Origin: Eutrigla gurnardus | Lineage: Eukaryota > Chordata > Actinopteri > Perciformes > Triglidae | DNA: 64,000 bases | Assembly: GCA_963514095.1 (NCBI GenBank) | Contig: OY741276.1 | Span: 17,501,459 to 17,565,458 of the forward strand | Direction: 5' to 3' | In this document: in pieces, positions 14,401-27,719 of the stretch | Position numbering within the stretch: the stretch's first letter is position 1 | Layout of the letters: each line of letters opens with the position of its first letter | Made by a program: the position numbers and the translations under genes | Notes under the pieces: model-generated | Database searches by the model: none | Told to the model about the DNA's origin: nothing | Seen by the model: only the letters and a program-made list of their open reading frames with translations

Positions 14401-17400
14401 ATGCTCTGTTGGTGGCGAATAATGAGAACGGGTCTCCGTCCGGTGAAACACTCGGGGTGATTTCGCTCACAGCTGTTAGCACTACAGTGAGGATGAAGGA
14501 TGACAGATTTATTCATGCCGACAAATGAAGGGTTTTACTTTGAAATGCTGCGTTAACTTTGGTTAACCGCCTTCATTGAGATTTATTAGCATGGGTGAAT
14601 TATGAGGCAATCGGCTGCATGCAAAGGGAACCTCCACCTACATGAGAGCAACACACATTTGCACATAGCCGTCTGCAGTTTTGTGTCTCTTTGAACACGT
14701 TTAATGTCTATTTGTAGTCGTTGTGTGTTTCTTTGTATTTTTAATTTTTTCTATTTGTAGTTATTTTGTGTCTCTTTGTGGTTGTTTTGTGTGTTTTGTA
14801 GTCATTTTGAGTCTCTTCCTGGTTCCTACGTATACATATTACATATAATATAATACAACTAGAATAATGTGAAAACATACACACGACAAATGAAAAATAA
14901 AGCAAGAATACATTGAAAATTATTATTTTTTTGTATATTATTATAATTTATACAGGCAAACTTGAAGTTAGACTTCTTGGATGTGAGGATTTACTGAAAC
15001 CACGGACAAACTCAGAACAGGAAAACCACCTGAGTCCCACTGAGGACAGTTCAGACGCTCACAGGATGGACGGACACTCTGGTAAGGGGACACGTTGCAT
15101 TTTTAAAGCATTTAGTGTAGTTTTTTATACTGTGAACAGTAAAAAAAAAAGAAAGGAAGCATAAGGTACTGCTTTATTTAACAGATTTGGAATTTCTATA
15201 TTGATTCCCTTATTAGATTTAGAAACAACTATGTCATTTTGGATTAAGTATAGATAAAATAATACTTACTTGCTGTTGTTCCTTCCCGTCCCTCAGCGGA
15301 GGTCAGCGCGGTGCTCCGGCTGGACACCAGAGTGGTCGGCCAGACGTGCTGGGCAGCCGCCAGCAGGCTGAACTGGGATCAGACGTTCTGCATCCAACTG
15401 GAGCGGGTGAGTCCATTCACTGACATGCAGTCAGTCCCTTTGGCATCTTCAGTAGAGGCTGACCATTTTTAGATATGATAACCTGGTCATTCACCTCCCT
15501 GTGCACACAAATTCATTGTTTATCACAATTTCTTCCAAGCATAGAAGTTCCTTCTCGACAATCAAAAAACAATACAAACAAAAAAGGTTTTTAAATATTA
15601 AAAGGAAAAGCAGCAAATAATGTTTTTTCCATTTGTTAAATGACTTAAACTATCTGCAAAATAGTTGGCAATTAATCTTTTGTCAAATGAATAATTATTA
15701 GTTCAGCTGTGTAAAATATTCAGCCATTGATTTTGTAACAAAACATTATATTTTCGAAGCTTGTATGTTTTGTGAGCAAAATCTAAATTTGTAAGCTGTC
15801 GGATAAATGTAGTGCAGAAGGACGAGAATGTGGCATGAAAAGAAAACATTCAAGTACAAGTACTTAAAATGTGTCATACGGTACTTGAGTAAATGTACTT
15901 AATTACATTTCGCCACAGTTCTAACTGAATGTAATTGCAGAAAAATGACCTGAAATTTCCTCCAAAAATGATCAAACTAACAACAAAATTAAATACATTG
16001 TTCGTGTTTGTTCTGATCCTTACCGCCCACATGTGATCCTTCCTCTGCATTTATTTCCCTCCTCGTCGTCCTGTTTCAACCTGAAATAAAGTTGAATCAC
16101 AGACACAAGAGGTCACTGAGATACTGAAGATCAAATGTCCTCCTCTTATGATGAATGGACCGTACTGTGACATTGGTGCAGATAGAAAACAGCAGCAGCT
16201 TACGGGCTGTAACGCTGCATGTGCTGACACATATAATACAGGACCTCACCAACTGTACGAGGGAACCGTGCAGGACAGAGAACACGCAGAGTTTGAGCCG
16301 TTTGAAGTGGGGTTCAACAAGGTGCTTTTTAGTTTAATTTTACTTTACTTTTCAGTTGGTTTGCGCATTTAGTTTAGTTTTTATACATCTAGATCTACAG
16401 CAGAATTCATTGTTTTAATGACTGTCTCAGATGTATCTAGATATGCATACAGAATACATGTATAGGAATGGTCTTTATGTCTTTTGGTTTGGGAATCAAC
16501 TTGAGTATTCTTTCACTTCCTCACAGGTCAGACCTGAGCTGAAGAGCTTTATTAGATGGCATTTCATCCACTACAATATCATGTCCTTGTTTTTCTGTTT
16601 TAAAGGACTAGATAGACTGCATGAGAAAAAAACAACAGGGATTCATTGTGAAGTAATTGTAGCATAGCGCCATCTCCTGGAATGTCTGAGAATGTATGAC
16701 ATTTCTATTGCGTTCTATACATCTTCTTCTCAGGGCAGACTTTATATGACCATAAATACAAAAGAAAAACAAAATCAAAAATGTAATCTCAGAGATTTAT
16801 TCAAATCACGTAACAAAAGAGTGAAAAGTGAACTCGCCTTGGGGTTCAGGGTCGGAAAACACTTTCAAAAAAGTTGTATTCACATTTCTTTCAGAAACGT
16901 CCCTATTTACTCTAAAAGGCTAGCTGTGCTGTTCTTTGAAGCAGTTCCTGTCTGCAATGATGCAGAGGGCTACGTCACACTCCATACACGTCCAGGGGGT
17001 CGACAGCCTCACTTGCCTGGTCTGCCTGAAGTGTAAACAGGTCCTGCGTGCATACGAGGCCCTCTTACTCGCATCGGGCTGATCGGAGATTGGCACCGGT
17101 AGGCGGTCACTGTGTGCCTGAGCCGGTGGGACAGCAACTGTGACGCCACACAATTGCGCCGTGAGCTCCTGCAGGAAGGCCCTGTGGGTCATGTGCTGCT
17201 CCTGCTTTTCCCTGCAGAGCTCCTTGTGAAGGAGGAAGCCATTAGTGGCTGCGATGTCCAGGAAGTGGAAGAACAGAGTCCGGTATCAGCGCATGGTCTT
17301 GTGATGCGTAGTATTAGATCAGCTGGTCGGACAGATCCACGCCTCCCATGTGCTTGTTATAATCTACGACAGCTGTTGGACATGGGATGTTTTTGGTGGT

Positions 17401-19690
17401 CCAGTCGCCGCTCTGAGTTTTGACTCTCCTCTGCACGGTGCTTCCAGAGGACTGTAGAGCAGACGGCGAGCTTGCACGTGTTCATCCACTTCACAAAGAC
17501 CAGCGGGCCATCACGGATCCACCTGATGGAGCCCGGGGGATCCTTTTCTTCAGAGTTCAAGTCCAAGTGTGGGCATCCTCATCTGTTGTCTCTGTACGTG
17601 CCACACGCTCCGATATTCAGGCTGAACAGATCCTTGAAGAGTTTTGGAGTAGTGTGGAAACTATCTACGTATAGATGAAAGCCACTGCCCAGGTAAGCCG
17701 TCTTCACCAGGGACATGACGGAGTCGTAAGCAAGTCCAACGCCAGAGGCAAACTGTGACTGTGGTCGGCTTTGCCTTCATGTGTTGTAGCATTGTAGCGC
17801 GGGTGTTGGTCGGCACCATTTGCCTTTTGTGATATTCTCAGCAGCTTGTTTATTCATGTTTTGACAAAGGGTTTGAACAGCATCATTGCTGAAGAACAGT
17901 TTGTCCAGAGGTGTGTGAGCGGTGTTCGAGTTCAACTGATGTCCCGGGGGTCTTGCTGGGATGAACTTCTTTGGCACTGGACATGAATCAGCATCCATGA
18001 TATCAGTTTTCCAGGACGTGGCTGAGCGTTCTGGCTGAGTCTGTGCCTCGAGTGGAGATCTGGATCTAGATCTGGTCCGGCTCCTCGATGCATCTCGCGC
18101 ACACACGGAGCTGGATCCCTGTGACATTTTGTGTGGTGGAGAACGACAATCTGCTCCGGGCCGCTCTTCATCTGGAGGAGCAGCTGGGCCGGCATGTCGT
18201 GCTGCGGCAGAGGCGCTCGGCTCTTCAGCATTCTGTTGCTCGTCATCACTGTGAAACAAAAACAATTCAGATCTCTTAAGTGTTTCTGTGTCACACAGGA
18301 TATGAAGATATTGGCTGATTGCTTGATTGGATTGCTTCAGCATTTTTTTTCTCCATGTGAGGAAACAGAATCTTCGCAGTTCGCATTATCGGCTGAGATT
18401 AAAGATCAATCATCGCTGTAGCCAATAAAAACAAAGGGAAAGGTCAAAGTTGACATATTGACATCTGAGGTGTGTTGATTGATACACATCATCGTTTACA
18501 GGTAGCTAACTGCTTCATGCATGTAAATAAAATCATTAAAAAAACACAAACTGGTTAAAAACAACACATTGGTTCTTAGCAGACGTAAATGATGTACAGG
18601 TATATAAGAGTGGGAGAGACAGATCAGATAACTAGATGAGAACTGACATAGATGGATGATCACCATCAGCAGCTACAGGAGTGTGCAGCATCAGTTACCA
18701 TGGTGATCTAACCGGTCAGAAGACAGAGTTAAACCTGAAGTTACCATGCTAGCCCCAAATCCTGCTTCATAGTAAATTACCCTGGTCAATATTTTGAGAT
18801 ACTGAGTTGTTATTTTCATATACTTTATAATTATTTTCTCTCTATAATGACTTTACAAGATCTTTTTGCTTTTCATTGGGACTTTCATAGCATCTTACCA
18901 CACAGTACATGCTGTGTTTGAACTCACGGCTGAATGGAAGAAAGCATGATTTCTCACCTGATTTTATATTTACGGATATGTAATTTGGCCATTATATAAC
19001 ATTAATAACATTAATCCAGGAGAGAGAAGGCAGAAAATCTTCACACTTGTGCAATGTCTGACTAAATGCACAACAGTTTCTGGACGTCCATCACAGAAAC
19101 TACAGGGGGTTTTAGTTCAGGTTTCCCTTAGTTAAAGCCTGGTTGCATGCTCCTCATATTTCTGGTGTCTAGCTCACAACCTGAACTCCGTCGATTCTCC
19201 GTCGTCTTCACTTTCCACCACAACGTGAGCTTCCGTTGTGTTGTTTGTTGCCATTTTGGAAATGTCAAATAAAAGAGTAAACTCGGGCATTCAGCAGCTC
19301 TACAAATAAAGTGTATCCCCACTATCTCGAAACCACGAGGCGCGCATTTTTTCCTCATATTTGCTCGCTCCCGTAGTCTTTTCGTGATTGGCTAGTACTC
19401 GTCAAGTCCACGCGCAGAACTCCTTTTCCTCTGATGTCACTTCCTGCCTATTCATCCGCGCTGTAAAATATTATCCGCTGACGCAAAGGATAATCTACAT
19501 TATTCATTTTTATTAATTACATGCATGATATTCTACTACTTATTTACGTTTCTGTCCAAACAGCACATATCTAATGTTTATTTGGTTTCTTCTTCGTTGG
19601 ATTTGCCTTTTAATTTAACGGCAGCCTACCGTTACATACTACTGTAGGTGCATAGCCCCACCGCATTCGACCTCTTCTTCTTAGTATTAG

Positions 19691-19758
<68 letters not shown>

Positions 19759-22700
19759 TAATAAAAATAAATAAATAAATAACAACAATAATAATAATAA
19801 TAATAATAATAATGAGGAACCATTAACATTAATCAGGGAACATCACAGACAGACAGTCTCCTAATATATAACATATTAAAATGCATGATATTCATTATTT
19901 AAAGGTCAAACAAGCAACCCATTATTTGGGAAAATTCGGTCTGAATCAAAAAGCTTAATCTCCTTATGGGAGCTCTCACTGAGAGCATCTCAGTCTTAAA
20001 AGGGTTGGTGAGCCCTGTTAGTTAGTTAAATTATGTAACACTTAAATTATAGCATTCATTATTAAAGCGCAAACCAGATAAAGAACACAGACCCTCGTGG
20101 TATACTCATATCTATTTCAAATAATTAACATCTGCCCTCTGTGTCCGGCACACCATCTCCTGCAAGAACACCCTGATCTATCTTTTGAACAAGTCTAAAC
20201 CTATTTTCCCCAGCAGTGCACATATGTTTTACATTCTATATAAAGTTATATTTAGAGCATTCATTTGATATACCTCTCTAGCAGAAACACTGTTTTATTT
20301 CATCCTTCTACTGTATGTTATTAAAAATCATTTAAACAGTTGTTTGTAAAGGTTCACTACTGTGCAGGTATTCCATCCATTTCTTTATTTTAGTCAAGTT
20401 ATCCAGGTTGAGTAAAGTTAACTAGTAAAACTAGTCCCTCCAGTGAGTATTCTTACACTGGATGAGGATAATGATTTCAGCAGGGCAGGTGAAAGGGCAG
20501 TCTGAGGGCATCCAGTGGATTAATGGAGAAAGATAACAGTATGGATGAGCATGGGGGAAGGAAGATAATGTGACACCAGCAGTATTCACAACATTAAATC
20601 CTATTTAGATACAGAATGTAACACTCAGTCTGCATAATCTGGTAATAAAGTAAAATTCAAACACATTCATTTCACCTATAAGGAAGTATTTTTACTTGGT
20701 GGTTTTGGTATTTAAAGTAAAGTAAGTATTTAAATTCCACTGGTTTATTATTGTTGTAGTTCTGTTTGCGACCACCAGGTGTCTGCCTCAAACCTGCAGA
20801 TATTCATCCATCACATAACCTCAATCGTTCATTATACAGAAACGGCGCAGGGAAGTAACATCTGAAACTATGTCCAGTGCTGCAGAGTTTTGTTGTTGTT
20901 GTTTTAAACAGAAGTCAGTGTTGGCATTGTGTTTCACTCATTTAAAACTCATCTAAAACTTTAGAATCAAAGAAATAATCCAGATGATTTCATTTCAGAC
21001 ATTTCAAGCTGTTACTTGCTCGTTTTTCATGCTGACCTGAAATCATGGATGCAAGTCAAACAGAAACAGAGTTTGTGATCACTGATCCTGAGCTCATTCT
21101 GTCTGCGGTGTTATTGCTGACAGTCTCGAGAGCTGGAAGTGGCTGTCTTCTGGCGGGACCGGAGGGCGATGTGTGCAGTGAAGTCCTTGCGACTGGAAGA
21201 GATGATGGACAACCCAAACCACGACCAGGAGTTGAGTATGGAGCCACAGGGCCTCCTCTACGCCAAGGTACACACAAAGAGGAAATGGTGAAATTCATAT
21301 ATGTTCTCCTGATAGAAAAACATAGGAATTAAAACTAAAATAATAAATACAATATTCACAGCTGAAGGAATAAGTTATAGTTTAATATGACCTAGTATAG
21401 TCCCACATAAAAACCTGTCTGTTGTGGATTTTACAGCTTCAGTTCATCAACACAGTTGTTGAGCGGCAGCCGAAACTGAGACGTCAGCGATGTATCTTCA
21501 CTAAAGAGAGAGGTACAGACGAACAGCATGGAGCACCAACAGATTTCATGTGTGTGTCTCTGCAGTGGAACTTGGTGCTATTTCTTTCTTCCTCAGGGAA
21601 GAACTTCCTCAGAGCGGCCCAGATGAACATGAATTTTGCCACATGGGGTCATCTGATGATGAGCATCGTCCCTCGCTACAGCTCCTTCACCACGTTCAGC
21701 TCGACCCTCGCCACGACCTCTGACCCCGCGGCCGACGACGCGCCACCTCCAACTGAAGAGCCTCAAACCACCACCTCACTGCCAAGGTCTGTTTTATAAC
21801 CTTTTACGTGTCTTAATTTGTAAAGGAAACAGTTATAAAATGCAGTAAATAGTAAAATATTTCTAAGTACCTCAAATGTCAGTATACTTGTGTACTTAAT
21901 TACATGCCACTACGAAGTCCGAACCTGACCTGACAATGTTAGTCAAGTGCAAACCTCTGCTTAAATTGTAATCATTTCTTTCTAACTTAGCATCCTTATG
22001 CAACAGTGTTTTTATTTATTGTTTTTATGAGAAATCATGGCTGTTTTGCTTTGTGTACAGTTGCTCATTTGGCATCCATTTGTCTATTTTCGTCTTTGTT
22101 CATCCGCAGCGAAGCTCCTGAAATCCGACTCAGACTGACAGAGGATCAGCCGTCTCCCACCAGCCTTGAGCAGGGAGTCGACGATCCCACCATCATCACC
22201 ACGGCAACACACAAGACACCATCAGTGTCTGCATCGCAACAACAACTGGTACATTATTTATTTTACAAATGTATACTTCACTAAAAAGTATGCTATTTAT
22301 ACAGTATGAAGTAGAATTAAATGAAACTACTTAAAGGAGTCATCACCTGGTTTTATACGTATCCCGCCCCCCTTGGATCGCTTTGGATCAATTCGTAAAA
22401 CTTATTAGAAAAAAAAAAAAAAAATTTAATCAAACATTGAGCTTGTTCTGACCCTTTTTCGTACCGCGATTTTATCACGCGAGATTACGCGCGAGGTTTT
22501 GACTGGTCCGCATGTGCATTGTATAATATGTAATGAGGCGCGCGTTGATTCGCCGCAGGAAGGACAGAGCCGGGGGGGCTTGCCTGCATGCAGACTCCAA
22601 AACATAATGGCGGCGCTTCGGCGATTTCAGGTAGCGGACGGGGCGGGGTTGGGTGGTGAAAGAGGGGTGGGCTTATGCAAGTAGCCGCCACGGTGACGTC

Positions 22701-25700
22701 ACCGAAGGCGCAGAATCAAAATCTCGTGCTTTAGGAATGCACACCCTTGTGTGCAATCCTGTTCGGAAAAAGAGCAGAAGCGAAAAAACGGCGCCACTTT
22801 CAAACTCCAGCCTTTCAGGCAAGTTTCAACTGAGGTCAAACACAGATATGCATGTTTTAACAAGAGAAATTGCGATTTCCTGGTGATGACTCCTTTAAGT
22901 AAAGTATGAAAATTGTACTTAAGTAAATACTCTCCATCACTGCTGTTTCAGAAACATGTAGATCAATTAGAAAATGTTAAAATGTTCCAAACTTTGTCTC
23001 TGTTTGCAGTCGTCCATAAACAACACGGAAGGAAGTGAAGATCAGCCTGTATCTGCTCTAAAGTACACACATACATGTACACACAAATACTAGTTTATAT
23101 GCTGTAAATTTAAGAGTGAAGCGCTGACTTAATTTTCTTCTTTGTTTTGTCTTTTTTTCCCAAACAAGGATGCAGATGGAAGATTTTAAATACATTTCAG
23201 TTTTAGGCAGAGGACACTTTGGAAAGGTAAACTTTTAAATGTTTTTTAATAATCTCCTTCTCCTGTTTGTCGTCCTTCAGTCGTTTGGTTGTGAATGTTT
23301 CCTGTTCAGGTGCTGCTGGCAGAGTTTAAGAAGACGGAAAAACTGTATGCCATCAAAGCCTTGAAGAAGAGGGACATTGTGACTCGTGATGAAGTGGACA
23401 GGTGTGTGTCAATGGAAAGCTTTAGACGCCAAATTACCCAAATTTACAAAGGCAAAAAAAAAAAACAGTAAAAACTGCACGGATCAATCTGTAGATTATC
23501 CTGATAAATATCCCTTCACCTTAATTCTTTTGGGGGTGGCAGAAATCTCAGATACCATAAAAACTATGCACATAATATTACAAATCTGCATGGAAAGAAG
23601 CCACGAGGGGAACAGCAAGTAGATGAGGATTTCAAGTCCATTTCTTATTTGGGCGGATAGATCCTTTAAACTTGAATATAAAACAACTTTGTCAGTTTTT
23701 CTCTACAAATCAAAGTTAAGGTGCTTCAAATTAAATAGAATAAACAATGCCCTTTGATTAAAGGTGCTTTATTGACTTTATTTAAGCCACAAATAAGGAC
23801 AAATTAAATGCCTGCTGTTATTTGAATGAAACTAAAAAGAAGACAGTCGTTTGATGTCTGAAGATGAAAATGTCTAATTATTATTGTTATCAGGTCAGTG
23901 TAGCTGGTGTTTAATGTGAGGGTTTTATTCTGCAGCCTTATGAGCGAGAAGCGGATCTTTGAGATGATCAACGCGTCCAGACATCCGTTCCTGGTGAACC
24001 TCCACGGCTGCTTCCAGACCAGCGACCACGTCTGCTTCGTCATGGAGTATTTACCCGGCGGCGACCTCATGATCCACATCCATAACGACGTGTTCTCCGA
24101 GGCCCAGACCAGGTTCTTATTTTTACTTCTGGTACTTTGGTATTTTGATGCTGCTCATGTTTATGTACTTTTACTGTTTGAATGACTTTTATTTGTAACA
24201 TGTAAATTTACGTTGCAATATTGCAAAAATATCTGAATACTTACCACTAGATGTTGCCTCATTTGCATATTCAAACATAACGTTTCAGATAACTTGTAAT
24301 ACAAAACATTTTTTTCTTAACGTAGGAAATTTACTGGGGTAGTTTCATCCTGAAATCTACTAGTTCAACATTTTACCGTATTCACTTGTAGTGCCCCCCC
24401 TTAAAATTAATCTTCATAGGTTATTAAAAGTACAACAAGTGTGGTCATATTCTGTATATTAATGTATGATCTTAAATCTGTGACTGTTTACAGGTTCTAC
24501 TCAGCGTGCGTCTTGCTGGGTTTAGAGTTCCTGCATCTGAATAAAATCATCTATCGGTGAGTCACCAACGTGATGTTGTGTCACTGAGCTGCAGCTTCAG
24601 GTGTTAATCTCATGTTCTGTGTGTTTTATGCAGCGATCTGAAGCTGGACAACCTCTTAATGGATGCAGATGGATTCGTGAAAATCACAGACTTTGGACTT
24701 TGCAAAGAAGGTGAGTTGATCACAGTGTCACAGTGTGTGTTGCTTTTTTGATGCTACTACCAAAGTCAATGGTCTAATCCTAAACATAAAGGCTTTTATT
24801 AATCCTCACTCAAAAATCGATCTGTGATGACTCTCCGGCTGCTGTCTTCGGCAGGGATGGGTCACGGTGATCGGACCTCGACTTTCTGTGGGACTCCCGA
24901 GTTTCTGGCTCCTGAGGTCCTGACAGATGACAACTACACTCGAGCGGTGGACTGGTGGGGGATGGGTGTCCTCATCTTCGAGATGCTCGTGGGAGAGGTT
25001 GATAACATGTATTCATTCGTTTTTCAGATTTTCCTTTCCACATTTTTAACATCTAGTTGAGACACGACTATCAATGCATAGTCAGAAGTACTCAGCATCT
25101 CTCTGCCATGCTTCTAGTCACCGTTCCCCGGTGAGGATGAGGAGGAGGTGTTTGACAGCATCGTCAATGACGACGTGCAGTATCCGAGCTCTCTTCCCGC
25201 TGATGCCGTCTGCATCATCCAGAAGGTAAAACCCTTACAGTTACTTACAGTAATGGCACCAAAATAACTGGTCTTATTTATTAATTTATGTAAAATTTAT
25301 TTATAAACCTCAATCATCTGTCTGCAGCTGTTGAAGAGGAATCCTCTGAAAAGACTTGGAGCCGGAGAGAGGGACGCAAACGAGATCAAAGGAGAGAAAT
25401 TCTTTGAGGTAAAACAATTAATCACTTTATTTAGATGTTATGGTTACAGATATGATTGGTTAACCTCTAAACCTCTTTGAAGCTCTGCAGCAGTTTTACT
25501 TACTACCTGATGTGTCAGGATTAATATTACTGCTGCATTAATGTGTATGTTGCATGTTTTTAATTATTTAATCTGCAGCGATGCCTCATATGCTATAAAG
25601 TCAATCTGTCCTGTGAGAACCACGTATCTCTAAAAGTGGAGGAGAAGTAGAAAGTAGCAGAACATGGAAATACGAGAGGTACAAGTACCTCAGATTTGTA

Positions 25701-26010
25701 CAGAAGTACAGTACTTGCGTAATGGGTACATTCCACCACTTTTATATTATGTTTTGTTCTAAATAACAATGAATAAATAAATAAAATGGATGCCTGTGTC
25801 TTTCAGACCATTGACTGGGAAGCCCTTCTGGCCAAGAAAGTAAAGCCGCCGTTCCTGCCGTCAATCAAAGAGTCGATGGACGTCGGCAACTTTGACAGCG
25901 AGTTCACACGACTCCAGCCAATCCTGTCACCTCCCTCCAAACCCTTCTTCCTCTCTGCCGAGCAGCAGGAAGCCTTCGCAGACTTCGACTTCTGCGCCTT
26001 GCATGGATGA
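11426..26010 (+). CDS. pkn3: pkn3, protein kinase N3 (first HR1 exons not found)
   Basis: PKN3 is a Rho-effector Ser/Thr kinase. Nineteen in-phase exons encode 786 residues to the stop: 11426-11579, 13255-13406, 13865-14078, 14956-15081, 15297-15406, 21124-21267, 21437-21512, 21597-21786, 22110-22248, 23010-23062, 23169-23226, 23310-23401, 23936-24112, 24494-24556, 24634-24710, 24855-24997, 25118-25225, 25328-25408 and 25807-26010. Order: second half of HR1b (STAQQMLQDSRSKIELIRLQ), HR1c (QESSQKLDLLRLSLEK), a C2-like domain (LEVRLLGCEDLL), a linker, then the AGC kinase. Catalytic landmarks are GRGHFGK, AIKALKK, YRDLKLDN, DFGLCKEG, TFCGTPEF in the activation loop, the LSPP turn motif and the hydrophobic motif FADFDF. 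Human PKN3 is about 100 residues longer at the amino end; HR1a and the start of HR1b are not visible upstream. An ATG at 11432 inside the first exon could start a shortened protein. The position between set and zdhhc12 supports PKN3 over PKN1 or PKN2. Confidence 0.9.
15851..15916. repeat. dispersed 'AGTACTT/AAGTAAATGTACTT' repeat, copy in a pkn3 intron
   Basis: This short AT-rich segment is built from AAGTACAAGTACTT, GTACTTGAGTAAATGTACTT and AATTACATTT. The same word set recurs at 21862-21914, 22899-22943, 25670-25740, 26266-26366 and 35390-35485, often ending in a 'CCACCA' or 'CATCACTG' block. It is an interspersed repeat family of unknown mobiliser. Confidence 0.6.
16920..18343 (-). pseudogene. 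piggyBac-type (PGBD4-like) transposase relic, internally deleted
   Basis: It is read on the minus strand inside the 5.7-kb pkn3 intron. The 5' piece (18343-17777) ends in FFSNDAVQTLCQNMNKQAAE, a typical piggyBac amino-terminal block. After a deletion, the reading resumes around 17750-17560 with GVGLAYDSVMSLVKTAYLGS, then LYVDSFHTTPKLFKDLF and IGACGTYRDNR. It continues near 17560-17360 with PPGSIRWIRDGPLVFVKWMN. It ends at 17192-16920 with the Cys-rich tail (RRTCLHFRQTRQVRL, then TPWTCMECDVALC and RNCF). Several frame changes are needed and the central stretch, where the first catalytic Asp is expected, is missing. It is therefore dead. I could not find convincing TTAA-flanked terminal repeats. 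The orientation is opposite to pkn3. Confidence 0.85.
19692..19813. repeat. (TAA)n trinucleotide microsatellite
   Basis: About 120 bases of ATA/TAA repeats, imperfect in the middle (AAATAAATAAATAAC), lie in the large pkn3 intron. A poly-Tyr ORF across it is an artefact. Confidence 0.97.
22331..22898. mobile_element. 560-bp TTAA-flanked MITE (piggyBac-type non-autonomous element)
   Basis: The body at 22335-22894 begins AGGAGTCATCACC and ends with the perfect inverse GGTGATGACTCCT, flanked by TTAA duplications at 22331-22334 and 22895-22898. TTAA target duplication is the hallmark of piggyBac-type transposition. Removing the body and one TTAA restores ACTACTTAAGTAAAGTATG, which reads straight into the neighbouring AGTACTT-family repeat, so the insertion is nested and precise. 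The interior is GC/CpG-rich against an AT-rich intron and contains a perfect 12-bp palindrome, GGTGACGTCACC (22692-22703), with a CRE core. No transposase is encoded. It lies in the pkn3 intron between exons 22110-22248 and 23010-23062. Confidence 0.85.
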
Positions 26011-26265
26011 AGGACGAGCTGAGCGGACCAGGGTGGGAAAATTATCACGTTTAGTTTGTGGCTGGGAAATGTAACAATATCCTCATTTACTTATAGTCAA
26101 TCCTCCTGTTGAAAATTATTATTATTATTTTTTTTTTCTGGATTAAAAGATTATTAAAGGTTTAGCTGTTTTAGCACCAGGACTTGCAAGAGCACTTAAA
26201 GTGCGTATCTGGTCTTTAAGCTAAGCTAAGCTGATCGACTGCTGGCGGTAGAGAAATGAGAGTCT

Positions 26266-26366
26266 AAAGTAAAAAGTAGCAAAAAATGTATATTACTCAA
26301 GTAAAGTACATTTACCTCAAAATTGTACTAAAATACAATACTTGAGTAAATGTACTTTCCACCATT
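26266..26366. repeat. AGTACTT-family dispersed repeat
   Basis: A longer copy of the family described at 15851-15916. It shows an approximate dyad: ACTCAAGTAAAGTACATTTAC on one side and ATACTTGAGTAAATGTACTT on the other, ending TTCCACCATT. It lies just 3' of pkn3 and may be transcribed in its 3' UTR. Confidence 0.6.
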
Positions 26367-27719
26367 TTAATAAGCCTCCCACCCTGGTCTTGATAGAGCT
26401 TTTCTGCAGCTCAGTCATTTTCTAACAGGACTGTTCTCTGACTGTTCTCACCACCATCCAATCCACAGCCAATCGTTGATCAACTAAACCAGACAGAATT
26501 GTTTGTTTTTAACAGGCAAAAAAAAAACAGTGACTATAACCCTTTATAATCTATATGGAGAGTTGAGCGTTGTTGCGACTGTTCCAGCAGTGATTCAACT
26601 CACCTGCTGCTGCTGTTGAGAGTTAATTCATGAGATCTAGTCAGGTGAAAGTTTGTACGAACAGATACAGGATGCTTGAAGAGTTTATAACATTATCAAC
26701 ACATCTTTATTCCTTTTTTTTTGGTTTAATTTCAGCACTCCAATACTCGATGATTACTGGACAAAATGCTACAAACAAAATCTGAAATTAGAGTAGCCTA
26801 TCTGCGCATTATGTTTTGTAAAGCTGGCTAAGTCAAGAGTGTCAAAGTGTTGAGTTAAAGAAGTTAGCTAGTTAGTTTAAGAATGAACCTGGCTTTCAGT
26901 CAGCCCCAAATGTTCCTCCGTTTGACATCATAATTTCAGTCACTTTTCCTCTCGCTACATTACATAACTTTGCACATTTTACACCTGATACACCAGTCGT
27001 GGAGGCAGCCACTGGCTGGACTCTGTAGGAGTCTGTAAGCTGCCTCATGTATAAAGTAGCCTAATGATTGTCACGCCTCTGTGAAAGTTAAGACACTGCA
27101 ATGCTGACACTTGCAGTGCACCAGTGGTGGTGGTTGCCTCAGCTGCTGGTGTGTCGGGCACAAACGGGGCATAATGATGCGATGTGGTCAGAGGAAGTGT
27201 CGTACAGATAATAACGTCATCAAACCACGTAGGTGAACTACAACAGCACAAAGAGGAACACTGACACTGACTGAAAGCCACTTGATGGAAATCTTTCCTC
27301 AACACTCCAAAATATTCAAACTACTCCCCTAAAAACACAGTAAAAAGATATAAGCTTCACCAAATTTGTGAAATTTATTGCAGCTGTATATAATTGTCTT
27401 GAACTGTAAATTGATTTGGCTGTAATAGAATGCATGAAAGCAGATTTATCATTTTTGGTAAAGTGTGTCAGCCAACAAGTAGAATGTCAAATGCTAAAGG
27501 CCTCAACATCTTGGTCACAATTCCATTAAACAAAAATCATGAGAGGTTAACAAAAATCAAATTAAATCAAATTTTAATTGAGTCTTAAAATCGCAGGATT
27601 GATCGCCTCTATTAGTCACTATACGCCAACACGTTTTCAATTTTAGCTATGTCAACCAACTCTTTGAGCTAGCTAGACTGTGCTGCCTCTCTTAGCAAAG
27701 TCACTGCTAATGTTAATAT

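Noticed and set aside
19632..19829. Minus-strand poly-Tyr ORF
   Set aside because: Translation of the (TAA)n microsatellite.
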